NCBI GenBank assembly: GCA_964512145.1
Contig: CAZEIM010000016.1
Coordinates: 1 to 59,178 of the forward strand
DNA length: 59,178 nt
DNA from: CAYOHR01 sp964512145
GTDB taxonomy: Bacteria > Bacteroidota > Bacteroidia > Flavobacteriales_G > JALEGO01
Reading direction: 5' to 3'
A program made the position numbers and the translations under genes. Each line of letters starts with the position of its first letter. Within the stretch, counting starts at the first letter, position 1. Positions 8,678 to 19,206 of this stretch are shown here, in pieces. Below the pieces are notes generated by a model, which did not search any database, was not told the DNA's origin, and saw only the letters and a list, made by a program, of their open reading frames with translations.

Positions 8678-11346
8678 CTATTTTAAATCAGCTAATGAAT
8701 ATACACGTACACTGCCTTCTTTACTAATGGTAATTAAATCATATATTTTATCTTTATTAATATCAATAATTTCACTAAAACCGGAGCCTTCTAAGGGGAA
8801 AGGATTGGTTATTTGAGCATTTGAATTAATAAGAAAGGTCATGTTTTGCAATGAGCTGGTAGCTAAAACATGTGAAATTTCATTTAAGTTATAAAACTTA
8901 GGACTAGAGGTAATATTACTGTCTAATTTGTACGTAAATAAAATATTTTTTTGCTGATCGTATATTTCTAACTCATTTTTATCCGAGAATAAATAATCCT
9001 TTTTTCCATCTTTATTAAAGTCAAAAACTGAAAAAAAGTGTTCANNNNNNNNNNNNNNNTATGCTTGTTTTTAAAAGTAAAAACATCTTCTTTTCCTTTT
9101 AAATATTGATAGTGAATGTTTCCCACGTTATCCGAATAGATAATTTTACTGTTTTCTAAATTATCGGATGCTTCAACATAAAATGGATTTTCTTTAGACA
9201 CTAAGCATTTACTATTCATCTGTAATCTGGGTTTTCCTTTTCGGTCTACTCCAAAAACATTTCCAGCATCATCAATTCCAATAATATAGTCTTTTTTGTT
9301 TATAACAGTATGTATTATTGGCTTAAATACTTGCGAAGAGGTTTTTATCACTTGCCATCCTTCTACCGTTTTACCGTTCATTTGATAATTTAATACCGAT
9401 TTATCTTCGCAAGGCAATAAAATTCTATATTCTTTGTTTTTATCATAATCCATTAAGTGTACACCCGAAACACTTTTTGATGGAAGGGTAACCGGAAATC
9501 CGGAAACATATTTTCCATTTCTGTCAATTAAATGCAATTGCTTTTCTGTGGCAAATAACAACTGATATTTATTGTTTTTATAGGCATCTACCTCAAAAAT
9601 TCTTCCTATTATTTTCTCAGAAAATTCTTTTTTCCAAACTAACTTTCCTGCTGTATTTACTAAGTACAGGGTATTATTTCCATCTTGAAAAAAAAGCTCT
9701 TTTAAATGGCTGTTATGATTTGTAAATGCAAATATATTTTCAACAATCGGTTGATCGGGTTTAAACTCCCAAAGCAAGGATGGATATTTTTTATATGTTG
9801 TATTATACTTTAAAGCAAGATTAACATACATTAGATTTTCATTTTCTGAAATACATTGTAAACCTATATATTCAATTTTTTGAAAAATATAATCGTTTAA
9901 ATTAATAAAAACATTGGTGCTGTCGGTAAAAAATTTTTCAAAGTACGAAAGGTTTGACCCTGGCTTGCAAAACGTAAATGTAGTATTACTAGCAGAAAAG
10001 TTTTCTAAAAAATCTATAAATCCTACTTCGTGGTTTAATGTGGTAGATCCTTGAATGTTTTCTAGAATTTCTTTCATCGGTTGAAATCCGGCTGAAAATA
10101 TCACATATTCATTAAAATAAGTAATAAATTGAAATGATATATCTTTAAAAAACCCGTCTAATATATTAGCGATATTATTACTGTCGAGTTTAAGAATTGA
10201 AGAGTCGGATGTAGGTTTTACATAACTATTATTTTGTAATAGTTCTTTTACTTTGTATATATCGTTACATTTTATAGCCATAGCATGCTCAAATTTATCG
10301 GCTGTTTTAAATGTAAAATAGGTTAACTCATTTTCAAAATATGGCAAAATTAACCTGCCTATAGGTTCGTTAATCAAGTTAATTTTTGGATTACTTAATG
10401 TAAGTTTATGATAGTAGTTACTAAAGCTACTTAATGATATGGTGTGAAAAAAAACGGTATTTCGGGGAAGTATTTCAAAAACTTCATTTTTTAATGGCGT
10501 TTGGTCTGAGAAAATATAGGGGGAAGACACATTATTCGAGTCGGACTGCAAAAAACCACTTAATCGAATCATATTCGGCTTTATGTTGCCATCTAATATT
10601 AACCATTTTCCTGCCTGCTGTATGTTTAACCATTCAGAAGAAAAATTAGGGTTTATAATGTTTTTAAAAGTTTGTGGGATATCACTTATTTTAAAAAAAA
10701 TATTAATATCTAAATCTGAGGAAGATAGTTTTTTAATTTTATCAAAAGAATCTTTTTGGATGCTGGTTTTAGATAAGTAACTTTCTACACATTTTATGAT
10801 AGCAGATTTGTTGGTTGAAAAAATTAATGTGTTTTGTTCTATAAAAAAATATTTTTCTTTGTCATCTTTAATACTAAAAATTTCGTAATCAAGAATTTTT
10901 TCTTTTATTACATATTCTTTTTCAACATTAAACAATGTTGAAATTAAAGTCTTTTCTGAATGAACGTATTGAAAAGGAAAAAAAACCACAAATTCCAGGG
11001 AGGAGTTTATTTCTAATATGGATATACTTATTTTTTGAGGGGTTAAATCTGGCGAGTAGTTATTGTTTTTAAAAACAGAGTCGATATGTTGTGTAAACTT
11101 ATTTATTTTATTCCAAAACCCAATATTCGTTATGTCAGCCCAAATTATACTTAATCCGTTTAGTTTATCGTTTAGTTCATGTATATTATTAATTTCGACA
11201 ATTGTTGATGTACTACTTGGGATAAATTCGTACACCTGTATGTTTTTTGTATGTTCTTGATTAAGCTTAAATATTAATACTATTGCAATTGCAATGGTTA
11301 ATGCTAGTGTAATATATATAAACCAATTTTTTCGCACAAAAATCAA
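8678..11346 (-). CDS. Membrane-anchored protein with propeller-like C-terminus (DUF3352-like), broken by an assembly gap
   Basis: An N-terminal membrane anchor (WFIYITLALTIAIAIVLIF) is followed by about 550 residues of large extracytoplasmic domain and then a series of beta-propeller/VCBS-like strands (VFAFTNHNSHLKELFF, VDAYKNNKYQLLFA, DYDKNKEYRILL). A 15-N gap at 9045-9059 breaks the frame. Past the gap a different frame reads EHFFSVFDFNKDGKKDYLFSD to YSLADLK and stops at 8678-8680; these residues carry two more copies of the same motif, so they are the true C-terminus. The gap length is therefore wrong modulo 3. The start may be TTG at 11346 or GTG at 11337 (MRKNWF). Function unknown; probably envelope-associated. 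Confidence 0.75.
9045..9059. other. Assembly gap (15 N) inside the DUF3352-like gene
   Basis: Unknown bases separate two coding segments that are in different frames as drawn. The flanks do not overlap each other, so real sequence is missing. Confidence 0.99.
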
Positions 11347-11449
11347 AATTATATATTTTACGATGCGTATTTGTATTTAAAATAAAAGATATTAACCGTG
11401 AGGGTTTTAAAAACATGCTCAAAAGTTAAAATACCATTAAAATAGTTAA

Positions 11450-12007
11450 TTATACATGAAGTGTTTTTAAAATGTTTTCTATTTGGTATATATGTCGACT
11501 GTTGTGATTAATAACAAATAAAAAAATATCGCCTAGTTTTAGCTTAATAAATCTTGAAATTGTAATGGGTATTTTAATAGCGTTAAGGTTAATATTTTTG
11601 GATAAATTTAATAATACGATAAGTTGCTTTTGTTGGTCAATAAATCTCAATATACAATCTTTAGTTAACTTTTTATTAATAGGGTTTTTACTCTTAAATG
11701 TGTTCATTTTTTTCATTCCTTTTACAGGCAACATACTTTTAGCAAAATAATTTCCTAATACTCCCTTGTAAAATATTAAGCTATTGTTACTTTTATTTTG
11801 TTTTATTGACTGGGAAATTTGTGGCAAGTAATAATCTCCATATAAATTCAAGTGCTCAATACACTCTAAAATATTCCATGTTTTTTCATCTGCTTTATGA
11901 TGTAAAACAATATCATCATGTTTAAGTAAATTTTCTGAGAAAGAAATGTGATCTTGAGTAACTTTTAATAAATGATTGATTAACTCTTCGCTATTAATTT
12001 GTTGCAT
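11450..12007 (-). CDS. DinB-like four-helix protein
   Basis: The 185-residue protein matches the DinB_2 layout: an all-helical sequence with a conserved WNILECIEHLNLYGDYY segment (about residues 45-60) and a terminal FVINHNSRHIYQIENI helix. Histidines H54 and those in NHNSRH are at the places where this superfamily binds a divalent metal. Family members include mycothiol- and bacillithiol-dependent transferases, but no substrate can be read from sequence. It is the last gene of the minus-strand run that begins at ridA, 41 bases after the Crp-like gene. Confidence 0.75.
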   Translation of the reverse strand: MQQINSEELINHLLKVTQDHISFSENLLKHDDIVLHHKADEKTWNILECIEHLNLYGDYYLPQISQSIKQNKSNNSLIFYKGVLGNYFAKSMLPVKGMKKMNTFKSKNPINKKLTKDCILRFIDQQKQLIVLLNLSKNINLNAIKIPITISRFIKLKLGDIFLFVINHNSRHIYQIENILKTLHV

Positions 12008-12048
12008 AATATTTTCAATTTAAAGCAAAGTACTTTAAAAAAAACATA

Positions 12049-12600
12049 TTAAACATTGATTGAAATCAAGGATTTTTTTAATCTCGATAAGGTTTCAGGA
12101 GACATTTTTAAATAATTTGCAATATACCGGTTTGGTATATACTGAAATAACTTCGGATTTCTTCTAAAAACTCTTAAGTACCTATCTTTTGGAGAAGTTG
12201 TTAGTAAATCAATTTCTCGTTCAAGTTGTTGTAATACTAATGTTTCTAAAATTTCAGTCCAGATATTTTCCATTTGATTCTTTTGTATAAAAGAAAAAAA
12301 TTCATTTTTTGAAATATGGTATATTTTAGTTTTTTTAAGGGTTTTAAAATTAAACATAGATTGATTTTTTTCTTGCAAAAACGAATCTATCGGCACAATA
12401 ATATCATTATCATAAGCAAATCGAATAATTTGTTCCTCATTATTTAAATTTATATAGGCAGCAACACTGCCCGACTCAATAAATAATATATCCTTTTTAC
12501 AAGATATACTATTGCAAAACTCTTCACCTCTTTTTAATGTTTGAGTTTTATAAAAAATTTGCGCTTGTTTTATACGCTTAAATAGATTTAAAAGATCCAC
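12049..12600 (-). CDS. Crp/Fnr family transcriptional regulator
   Basis: The 183-residue protein has a cNMP-binding-like beta-roll (residues 20-110; ILFIESGSVAAYINLNNEEQII) and a C-terminal helix-turn-helix (IPNRYIANYLKMSPETLSRLKK). It lacks the cysteine cluster of Fnr and the full cAMP-contact motif, as is usual for short Bacteroidota members of this family. The start codon is GTG. Position between an aminotransferase and a DinB-like gene, with gaps of 27 and 41 bases, suggests an operon-embedded, possibly autoregulatory factor; its target sites are not evident. Confidence 0.88.
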   Translation of the reverse strand: MDLLNLFKRIKQAQIFYKTQTLKRGEEFCNSISCKKDILFIESGSVAAYINLNNEEQIIRFAYDNDIIVPIDSFLQEKNQSMFNFKTLKKTKIYHISKNEFFSFIQKNQMENIWTEILETLVLQQLEREIDLLTTSPKDRYLRVFRRNPKLFQYIPNRYIANYLKMSPETLSRLKKSLISINV

Positions 12601-12627
12601 GTGTATGTTTAAAAAACAGAGGTATAA

Positions 12628-14100
12628 CTATATTAAGTCACTTGAAAACCATGTATTTACGAGTTTTTCTGCATAATTTTCATGTTGTTTACAAGTAATG
12701 CTATTGCTTTTTTTATCAAACATATATTCTTTACTCCAGTCAACGTGATTCTTAGCTAATAGTTTTATACTTTGTATTATATAGTCTATTTCTTCATTGG
12801 TGGTTGTTGGGTGTATGGATAAACGAATCCATCCGGGTTTTTCTGAATAATCTCCCAAATCAATTAATGAGGTTATTTTTTTAGATAAATTATGATCAAC
12901 ATTAAGTAAATAATGCCCGTAAGTTCCAGCACAAGAACATCCCCCTCGAACCTGAATTCCAAACCTGTCATTTAAAATTTTAACCCCAATGTTATAATGT
13001 AAATCATCAATATAAAAAGAAAAAATACACAATCTATCCTTTATATTATGGGCTAAAATATGTAAATTATTTATATTATTTAACCCTGACCAAATCTTTT
13101 CAAGCTGTTCTTTTTCCCTTTTTAAAATATTATCTACACCCATTTTTTCTTTTAACTGTACGCATAATGCAACTTTTATTGTTTGTAAAAATGCAGGTGT
13201 ACCGCCATCTTCTCGTGCTTCTATATCATCTACATATTTGTGTTCACCCCACGGATTTGTCCATTCAACCGTTCCACCACCCGGATTATCAGGAACTTGA
13301 TTTTTGTATAAATTTTTATTGAAAATTAAGATTCCGCTAGTTCCAGGACCCCCTAAAAATTTATGAGGAGAAAAGTATATGGCATCTAGCCTCTCAAGTT
13401 CATTAACAGGATGCATATTTATATTTACATAAGGAGCAGAGCAAGCAAAATCAACAAAACAATAACCATTATTTTTATGCATAATTTCGGCTATCTTATG
13501 ATAAGGTGTAAAAATTCCTGTTACGTTAGAACATGAAGTAACAGCGGCAATTTTTAGCGGCCTATCATGATATTTTTTTACCTCTTGTTCAAATGTGTTT
13601 AAACAAACTAATCCTTCCGAGTTAGGCGCTACTACTACAACATCTGCAATAGTTTCAAACCAAGATGTTTGATTTGAGTGATGTTCCATATGTGTAATAA
13701 AAACCACCGGTTTATCTTCCTGAGGCCAAGATATTTTTTTAGCATGACTTTCATGTATTTTTAAACCTAATATTCTCTGTAATTTGTTTACTACACCTGT
13801 CATTCCACTATTCGATGAAATTATTATATCATCGAAATTAGCCCCTACATGTTTTTTTATAATTTGTTGTGCCTTATGATAAGCATAAGTCATGGTGCTA
13901 CCGGTAAAATTAGTATCTGTATGAGTATTGGCTACATACGGATATATTTCACGAGTTAATATATCTTCAATGGGTTTATATAGCCGACCACTGGCTGTCC
14001 AGTCGGCATAAACAATTTGTTTTTTCTCATTTTTTGGTGTAACAAACTCATGATTAACACCAATAATATGCTCCCTAAATTGGTTAAAGTAAGTTTCCAT
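12628..14100 (-). CDS. Class V aminotransferase / cysteine desulfurase-like PLP enzyme
   Basis: The 490-residue protein is a fold-type I PLP enzyme: YADWTASGR near the N-terminus, MEHHSN for substrate-loop contacts, the internal aldimine Lys247 in SPHKFLGGPGTSG, and a cysteine-bearing loop VRGGCSCAGTYGH near residue 395 at the place of the SufS/NifS active cysteine. At 490 residues it is longer than SufS (about 405). A few members of this subgroup are annotated as selenocysteine lyases or kynureninase-like, so the substrate is open. It lies 29 bases after the subtilisin gene and before the Crp-like gene. Confidence 0.88.
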   Translation of the reverse strand: METYFNQFREHIIGVNHEFVTPKNEKKQIVYADWTASGRLYKPIEDILTREIYPYVANTHTDTNFTGSTMTYAYHKAQQIIKKHVGANFDDIIISSNSGMTGVVNKLQRILGLKIHESHAKKISWPQEDKPVVFITHMEHHSNQTSWFETIADVVVVAPNSEGLVCLNTFEQEVKKYHDRPLKIAAVTSCSNVTGIFTPYHKIAEIMHKNNGYCFVDFACSAPYVNINMHPVNELERLDAIYFSPHKFLGGPGTSGILIFNKNLYKNQVPDNPGGGTVEWTNPWGEHKYVDDIEAREDGGTPAFLQTIKVALCVQLKEKMGVDNILKREKEQLEKIWSGLNNINNLHILAHNIKDRLCIFSFYIDDLHYNIGVKILNDRFGIQVRGGCSCAGTYGHYLLNVDHNLSKKITSLIDLGDYSEKPGWIRLSIHPTTTNEEIDYIIQSIKLLAKNHVDWSKEYMFDKKSNSITCKQHENYAEKLVNTWFSSDLI

Positions 14101-14129
14101 AACGTTAAGGTCTTTATAGTATAAACAAA

Positions 14130-16010
14130 CTATTTAATAAATTTAATAGAAGTGTTGTTTTCATCCAAAATAATGTTGGCAATACCTAACCCTTTAAAAT
14201 TTAATGAATGAATGGGTATTGAAACTTTATGGTAAATTATTTCTTGTCGAGAAAAATATTCTTTTGCTAATACATCATATATTTTAACACTCACTTTTTT
14301 TGGGGCACCCTTATTTTCCAACACTAAAAATTGCTCAAAAGTGGAGTTGTTTCTGTAAACATATGCTGAAAGTTCTTCATTTTTCAAATGTTGAATATTC
14401 ACTTTTTGTAAACTTTGTTGTACCGCTTTGTATGCATTTACTCTGCCATAACCCAACTCTTTGCTCCAGGTCCCGTATTGAGCCGTAGAATCGTATAGAT
14501 ACCCCCCTGTTTTGTCGCACGTTTCAGATAAAATTTGTCGGGCCATATCTGCCGTCATATCCGAATTAACAGAATACATTAAACCCATTACTCCAGCAAC
14601 GTGTGGACAAGAAGCAGATGTTCCGTTAAAAATAAAAAAATGATCAAAAGGAGTGTAGCCTTTAGCCCCAGAAATATCTGATGTAACAATCCTAACACCG
14701 GGAGCTGATACATCTAAACCTTTATCATAATTACTAGTCCAGTTTTCTGGAGAGCAGTCAAAAGATGTTTTATGCTCATCACACATACTGGTTGCACCAA
14801 CCGCTATGGTTAAGGGCAAAGACGAAGGCCATATACAAAAAGTATCCCCATCATTACCAGATGAGAATAATGCCGGAATACCTAAGCCGTTTCTGCCGTT
14901 AATAATAATATTTTGTAAAACATCGTTGCTGTAAACAGTATCAATTCCTAACAATGGTATTTCATCGTTTCTTATCCCCCATGAGTTACTTAAAACATCG
15001 GCTTTTGCATTAAAAGTAGCCCAGTTTAAACCATCTGTACCCATTTGGGTAGACGAAAAAGGTACAATTTGCCCTAAAAAGTTTACATAATAAAATATTC
15101 TAACCGGTATTATTTTCGAAGTATATGCGACTCCCGCAGTTCCTATGTTATTATTGCCTTCAGCAGCAACTATTCCAGCAGTACAAGTTCCGTGACCATC
15201 AGAAGAGTAGGTTAAATTTGGATAACCATTTGAATTTTGACCCGTAGCATCAAATCCAGGCAATAAATTATTTATTAAATCAGGATGTAATGTATCGGTT
15301 CCCGAATCTAATATAGCAATTTTAATAGAAGGACTTCCGGTGGTAATAGTCCATGCACTATCAACATTCATATCTGCACCTGGCGTACCATTGCCTTGAA
15401 ATGGAGTTCCATCATTTTTCAAGGCCCATTGTCTTGAAAAAAAAGTGTCGTTAACACATTCTAAAACAGAATAAAAATAATTTTGTGAAATGTATTCATA
15501 TGTATCGGAATTATAAAATACAAATTGCTTTAATTCCTCAATATTTGTGTTAATCGACACCTCTAATTCGAATATTTTTTCGGAATATTTATTTTTATGA
15601 ATTGACATTATTTGGAATCTTTTTTGCAACTCATTCAATGTTTCATTTTGTATAGCATACTTTGATTTTAGATAAAACAAAGATGTTTCGCCAGAAAATG
15701 AACCCGAATTAAGCACCCGTAATCCGCCAATAAATTTTGTGTTTTCATGGCTTTTAAGCTTTTCCTTAATATTTAAAAATTCTATTTCCGAAAATTCTGG
15801 GATGAGCTTAAAAAAACAATAACTTGAATCTGGAGCAATAACTATATCATCAATACGATATTTATTTTCTATGGAAGTATCTATAAAAGATAAATTAGCT
15901 GTTGGTTTTAAAAACTCTAGTACTATTCCGTTATATGGGATTGCTTTTTGAGACAAAACATCAAATATGTTTAAGAATAAACTAGTAATAATAAATAAAC
16001 GAATAATCAT
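14130..16010 (-). CDS. Secreted subtilisin-like serine protease (S8)
   Basis: After a signal peptide (residues 1-20) and a prodomain-like region (to about 190) comes an S8 catalytic domain with the full triad: Asp235 in IAILDSGTD, His273 in DGHGTCTAG, Ser465 in GTSASCPHVAG. The last 80 residues (SVKIYDVLAKEYF ... IIL) resemble a degenerate type A T9SS sorting domain but lack the usual YPNP motif, so the export route is uncertain. Its ATG overlaps the stop of ridA (ATGA), giving translational coupling. A cell-surface or secreted protease, substrate unknown. Confidence 0.92.
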   Translation of the reverse strand: MIIRLFIITSLFLNIFDVLSQKAIPYNGIVLEFLKPTANLSFIDTSIENKYRIDDIVIAPDSSYCFFKLIPEFSEIEFLNIKEKLKSHENTKFIGGLRVLNSGSFSGETSLFYLKSKYAIQNETLNELQKRFQIMSIHKNKYSEKIFELEVSINTNIEELKQFVFYNSDTYEYISQNYFYSVLECVNDTFFSRQWALKNDGTPFQGNGTPGADMNVDSAWTITTGSPSIKIAILDSGTDTLHPDLINNLLPGFDATGQNSNGYPNLTYSSDGHGTCTAGIVAAEGNNNIGTAGVAYTSKIIPVRIFYYVNFLGQIVPFSSTQMGTDGLNWATFNAKADVLSNSWGIRNDEIPLLGIDTVYSNDVLQNIIINGRNGLGIPALFSSGNDGDTFCIWPSSLPLTIAVGATSMCDEHKTSFDCSPENWTSNYDKGLDVSAPGVRIVTSDISGAKGYTPFDHFFIFNGTSASCPHVAGVMGLMYSVNSDMTADMARQILSETCDKTGGYLYDSTAQYGTWSKELGYGRVNAYKAVQQSLQKVNIQHLKNEELSAYVYRNNSTFEQFLVLENKGAPKKVSVKIYDVLAKEYFSRQEIIYHKVSIPIHSLNFKGLGIANIILDENNTSIKFIK

Positions 16011-16414
16011 ATATTTTTATTTGTATAGGTTTCATAATAAGCTACCACCGATATCTCAACAGAAGCGTTCATAGGAAGTTTACTTACCTCAACAGTTTCT
16101 CTGGCCGGGAAAGGTTTGTCAATATATTTTTTGTAAATAGTATTCAACGTTTCAAAGTTTGATAAATCAGTTAAAAAAATGGATGTTTTCACCACATTAT
16201 TAAACCCCAAATTTTCTTCTTTTAAAATATTAAGAATATTCTGCATAATCTGTTCCACCTCTTCTTCAAAACTAGCGTTTTGTAATAACCCGGTTGCTGG
16301 ATTAATGGCAATCTGACCACTTAAAAAAATAAACGGAAAAGCTTTTATTGCCTGACTGTATATTCCGATAGGCTGTGGAGCTAAATTACTTTTTACTTCT
16401 TTTTTCATATTCAA
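16007..16414 (-). CDS. ridA: RidA/YjgF family enamine/imine deaminase
   Basis: The 135-residue protein matches the Rid family over its length: PIGIYSQAI, FLSGQIAINPATG, and the conserved Arg of PARETVEVSKLP, which binds the carboxylate of 2-aminoacrylate-type intermediates. RidA hydrolyses reactive enamines released by PLP enzymes; a PLP enzyme is encoded two genes downstream in the same run. Translation may start at the ATG at 16414 or at the third codon (16408). It is divergent from the pabA/trpG-like gene with a 44-bp gap. Confidence 0.92.
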   Translation of the reverse strand: MNMKKEVKSNLAPQPIGIYSQAIKAFPFIFLSGQIAINPATGLLQNASFEEEVEQIMQNILNILKEENLGFNNVVKTSIFLTDLSNFETLNTIYKKYIDKPFPARETVEVSKLPMNASVEISVVAYYETYTNKNI

Positions 16415-16458
16415 AAAAATACGTTCTTTTGTATAAATTCACAGTAAAAGTACACATT

Positions 16459-17034
16459 TTGCATCAAAAGGTTTTAATAGTAGATAATTACGATTCTTTT
16501 ACTTATAATTTATTACACATTATTGAGTCTATAGCTCAACATGTTGACGTGATTAGAAATGACAAGATTAATCTAAGGGCAATTCAAGTATATGATAAAA
16601 TCATTTTTTCTCCGGGACCCGGAACTCCCTGTAAGGCCGGGAAAATGATGGAAATAATAGAAGTATATCATACCAAGATTCCAATGCTAGGAGTTTGCTT
16701 GGGGATGCAAGCATTAGGCGAATTTTTTGGGTGTTCACTACAAAATCTATCTAAAGTATATCATGGAGTAAGTACTCCAATTCATGTTACTCAACATAAT
16801 GAGTTGATGTATCAAGGGGTTCCAGATACATTTTTAGTAGGAAGATATCATTCCTGGGGGTTTTATGAAAAAGATATTAATTCTAACTTCATAATTACCG
16901 CAAAAGATGAACAAGATATAGTCATGTCTTTTAGGCATACGTATTATAAAACATGGGGTGTACAATATCATCCTGAATCTGTAATGACAGAGTTTGGAAA
17001 AAAAATTTTACAGAATTGGTTATACATTGTATAG
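16459..17034 (+). CDS. Glutamine amidotransferase, PabA/TrpG family
   Basis: The 191-residue class I amidotransferase has VLIVDNYDSFTYNL at the start, the oxyanion loop SPGPGTP, the nucleophile Cys in LGVCLGMQALGEFFG and the catalytic His-Glu in YHPESVMTE. It supplies ammonia from glutamine to an anthranilate or aminodeoxychorismate synthase; the partner is not in this window, so pabA and trpG cannot be told apart. The start is inferred as TTG at 16459; an upstream extension to 16375 would overlap ridA and adds nothing that looks like this family. Confidence 0.88.
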   Translation: MHQKVLIVDNYDSFTYNLLHIIESIAQHVDVIRNDKINLRAIQVYDKIIFSPGPGTPCKAGKMMEIIEVYHTKIPMLGVCLGMQALGEFFGCSLQNLSKVYHGVSTPIHVTQHNELMYQGVPDTFLVGRYHSWGFYEKDINSNFIITAKDEQDIVMSFRHTYYKTWGVQYHPESVMTEFGKKILQNWLYIV

Positions 17035-17073
17035 TTTTATCCCTAATTTAGCCGTATATATCAAAAAATAGAA

Positions 17074-19170
17074 TTGAAGTACAAAAAAATTATATTATCA
17101 GTTTTTGTTTTACTTTTTTTAGGGTCGTCATTATACTCTCAAAACAGAAAATTAGATAGTTTATATGCATTATTACCACCAGCAAAAGAAGATAGTATAA
17201 GATATAAAATATATTTTAACATCGCTGAAATATATCTTAAATCAGGTAACGAAAAGCTAATGGAAGTGAAGGATACCTTGTTTAATATTTCAAAGCGTTT
17301 GCAAAACGAGTCTAAAAAAGCTGCAGTATATAATGTAATGGGGAGGTGGCATTTGAGCAAGGGAGAGTACACTGATGCAAAAGAATTTTTTTTTAGAGAT
17401 CTTGAGATTAGAGAAATACTAAGCGATAGCTTTGGCTTAGCGTCTGCGTATAATAATATAGGATTAACATTATCCTATCAAGCAAAATATAACGAGGCTA
17501 TTGAACAACATTTAAAAGCACTATCGATTCGGGAAAAAACTCAAGATTTAAAGGGGTTAGCAAGCACCTATCACAATATTGCTTTAATTTACGATAATCA
17601 AAAAAAATATACTCCGGCTCTTGAAAATTATTTTAAAGCACTAACCTTAAAAGATAAAGTAAATGATATAAAAGGAGCCGGAAATACGCTAACTAATATT
17701 GGTATAATTTATCAAGAACAGGGGAAAAACGATTCCTCACTCTATTTTTTTGATATGGCCTTAAAAAAATATGAATCAAAACAAGATACTTTTTCTATGA
17801 TGCAAACGTATATTAATATTGGATCTACATATGAAAAACTACTAAAATTTGAACAAGCTGAGAAATTATATAAATATGTTTTAGACTATGGTAGAAAAAA
17901 AGAGAGCTATTTTTTAATGGCATATTCATACCAAGGGCTAGGACAATTATTCAGACAAAAAAAACAATATGATCATTCTATTCAGTACTATTTAAGAGCA
18001 TTAGAGTTTTTTAAAATAATGGAGGCTACCTCAGAAGTGGCTGATATCAGTAAAATATTGTCTGAAAATTATTATACTATAGGTAATTTACAATATGCAT
18101 ACGAATATTTAGAAAACTATTTAGAGCTAAAAAAACAACTTGATCAAGAAAACAACGAAAGAATATTGGCTGAAATGCAAGAGAAGTATCAAACCGAACA
18201 AAAAGAACAGTCTATACAGCTATTAACTCAGCAAAATAAGATCAAAGACTTACAAAAAAATATTTTTATCGTAGCCGGGGTCATGTTATTAGTTTTAGCC
18301 GTATTCATGTATAAAAATATTCAAGATAAAAAAAGAGCCAATCACTTATTAAGAGATAAAAATGAAATCATATCTGAGCAAAAAGACGCTATCGAAAAAC
18401 AAAAAAACAGCATTATTGATAGTATAAAATATGCCCAAAGAATCCAAGAGTCGTTTTTGGTTTCTCAACAATTTATTAAGGCAACATTTCCCGATTCATT
18501 TGTGCTTTATAAACCGCGAGATATTGTGAGTGGAGATTTTTATTGGTTTACACAAAAAAATGGCAAAAATATTTTAGCTGCAGTTGACTGTACTGGGCAT
18601 GGTGTTCCAGGAGCGCTTATGTCTATGTTAGGAAACCGGTTACTAAACGAAATTGTAAATATACAAGGAATTACAGATCCAGGTAAAATACTCGAAAGAT
18701 TACATATATCCGTTACAAATGACTTACATCAATCACAAGACTCACAATCTCAAGATGGTATGGATATGTTTATATGTTGTATAGAGCCAAATATTAGTAT
18801 GTTACATTATGCAAGTGCGGTAAATTCAGCTTTTTTAATTGAAAACAATGAATTAATTACTCTTAAAGGAAATTATAATCCTATTGGAGGATTTAGATTA
18901 AATGAAGAAAGTGGTAGAGAGTTTAAAACGTTTAGCAGACCTATTTTGCCAAACTCAAAAATATACATGTTTTCTGATGGTTACGTAGATCAGTTTAACG
19001 AAGAATTAAAGAAAAAATTTGGCAGTGCTAATTTGAAGAAACTAATTTTAGACACACACCACCTTACTTTTGATAAACAAATGAAAATTTATAATTCAAA
19101 ACTTGAAACATGGCAAGGAACCTGTAAGCAAATTGATGATATTTTACTTATGGGTGTAAAAATAAGTTAG
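17074..19170 (+). CDS. TPR-repeat, membrane-anchored SpoIIE/PP2C-type phosphatase
   Basis: The protein of 698 residues has a signal peptide (TTG start; MKYKKIILSVFVLLFLGSS), at least six tetratricopeptide repeats (about 40-350; repeated A-x-x-Y-N-N-I and A-L-x-x-x-E-K units), a coiled coil, one membrane span near residues 395-415 and a C-terminal SpoIIE-type PP2C domain (about 470-698; DIVSGDFYWF, AAVDCTGHGVPGALMSMLG, MFSDGYVDQF) with metal-binding aspartates. This topology puts TPRs in the periplasm and the phosphatase in the cytoplasm. Such phosphatases usually act on phosphorylated STAS anti-anti-sigma factors; none is visible nearby. It precedes the ECF sigma gene by 188 bp. Confidence 0.92.
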   Translation: MKYKKIILSVFVLLFLGSSLYSQNRKLDSLYALLPPAKEDSIRYKIYFNIAEIYLKSGNEKLMEVKDTLFNISKRLQNESKKAAVYNVMGRWHLSKGEYTDAKEFFFRDLEIREILSDSFGLASAYNNIGLTLSYQAKYNEAIEQHLKALSIREKTQDLKGLASTYHNIALIYDNQKKYTPALENYFKALTLKDKVNDIKGAGNTLTNIGIIYQEQGKNDSSLYFFDMALKKYESKQDTFSMMQTYINIGSTYEKLLKFEQAEKLYKYVLDYGRKKESYFLMAYSYQGLGQLFRQKKQYDHSIQYYLRALEFFKIMEATSEVADISKILSENYYTIGNLQYAYEYLENYLELKKQLDQENNERILAEMQEKYQTEQKEQSIQLLTQQNKIKDLQKNIFIVAGVMLLVLAVFMYKNIQDKKRANHLLRDKNEIISEQKDAIEKQKNSIIDSIKYAQRIQESFLVSQQFIKATFPDSFVLYKPRDIVSGDFYWFTQKNGKNILAAVDCTGHGVPGALMSMLGNRLLNEIVNIQGITDPGKILERLHISVTNDLHQSQDSQSQDGMDMFICCIEPNISMLHYASAVNSAFLIENNELITLKGNYNPIGGFRLNEESGREFKTFSRPILPNSKIYMFSDGYVDQFNEELKKKFGSANLKKLILDTHHLTFDKQMKIYNSKLETWQGTCKQIDDILLMGVKIS

Positions 19171-19206
19171 GGATTTACATTACATAAAATTATTCTCCTC
19201 CATAAC

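Noticed and set aside
15605..15616. TGACATTATTTG as a third copy of the stress-cluster palindrome
   Set aside because: It lacks the ATCA arm and lies inside the subtilisin coding sequence.
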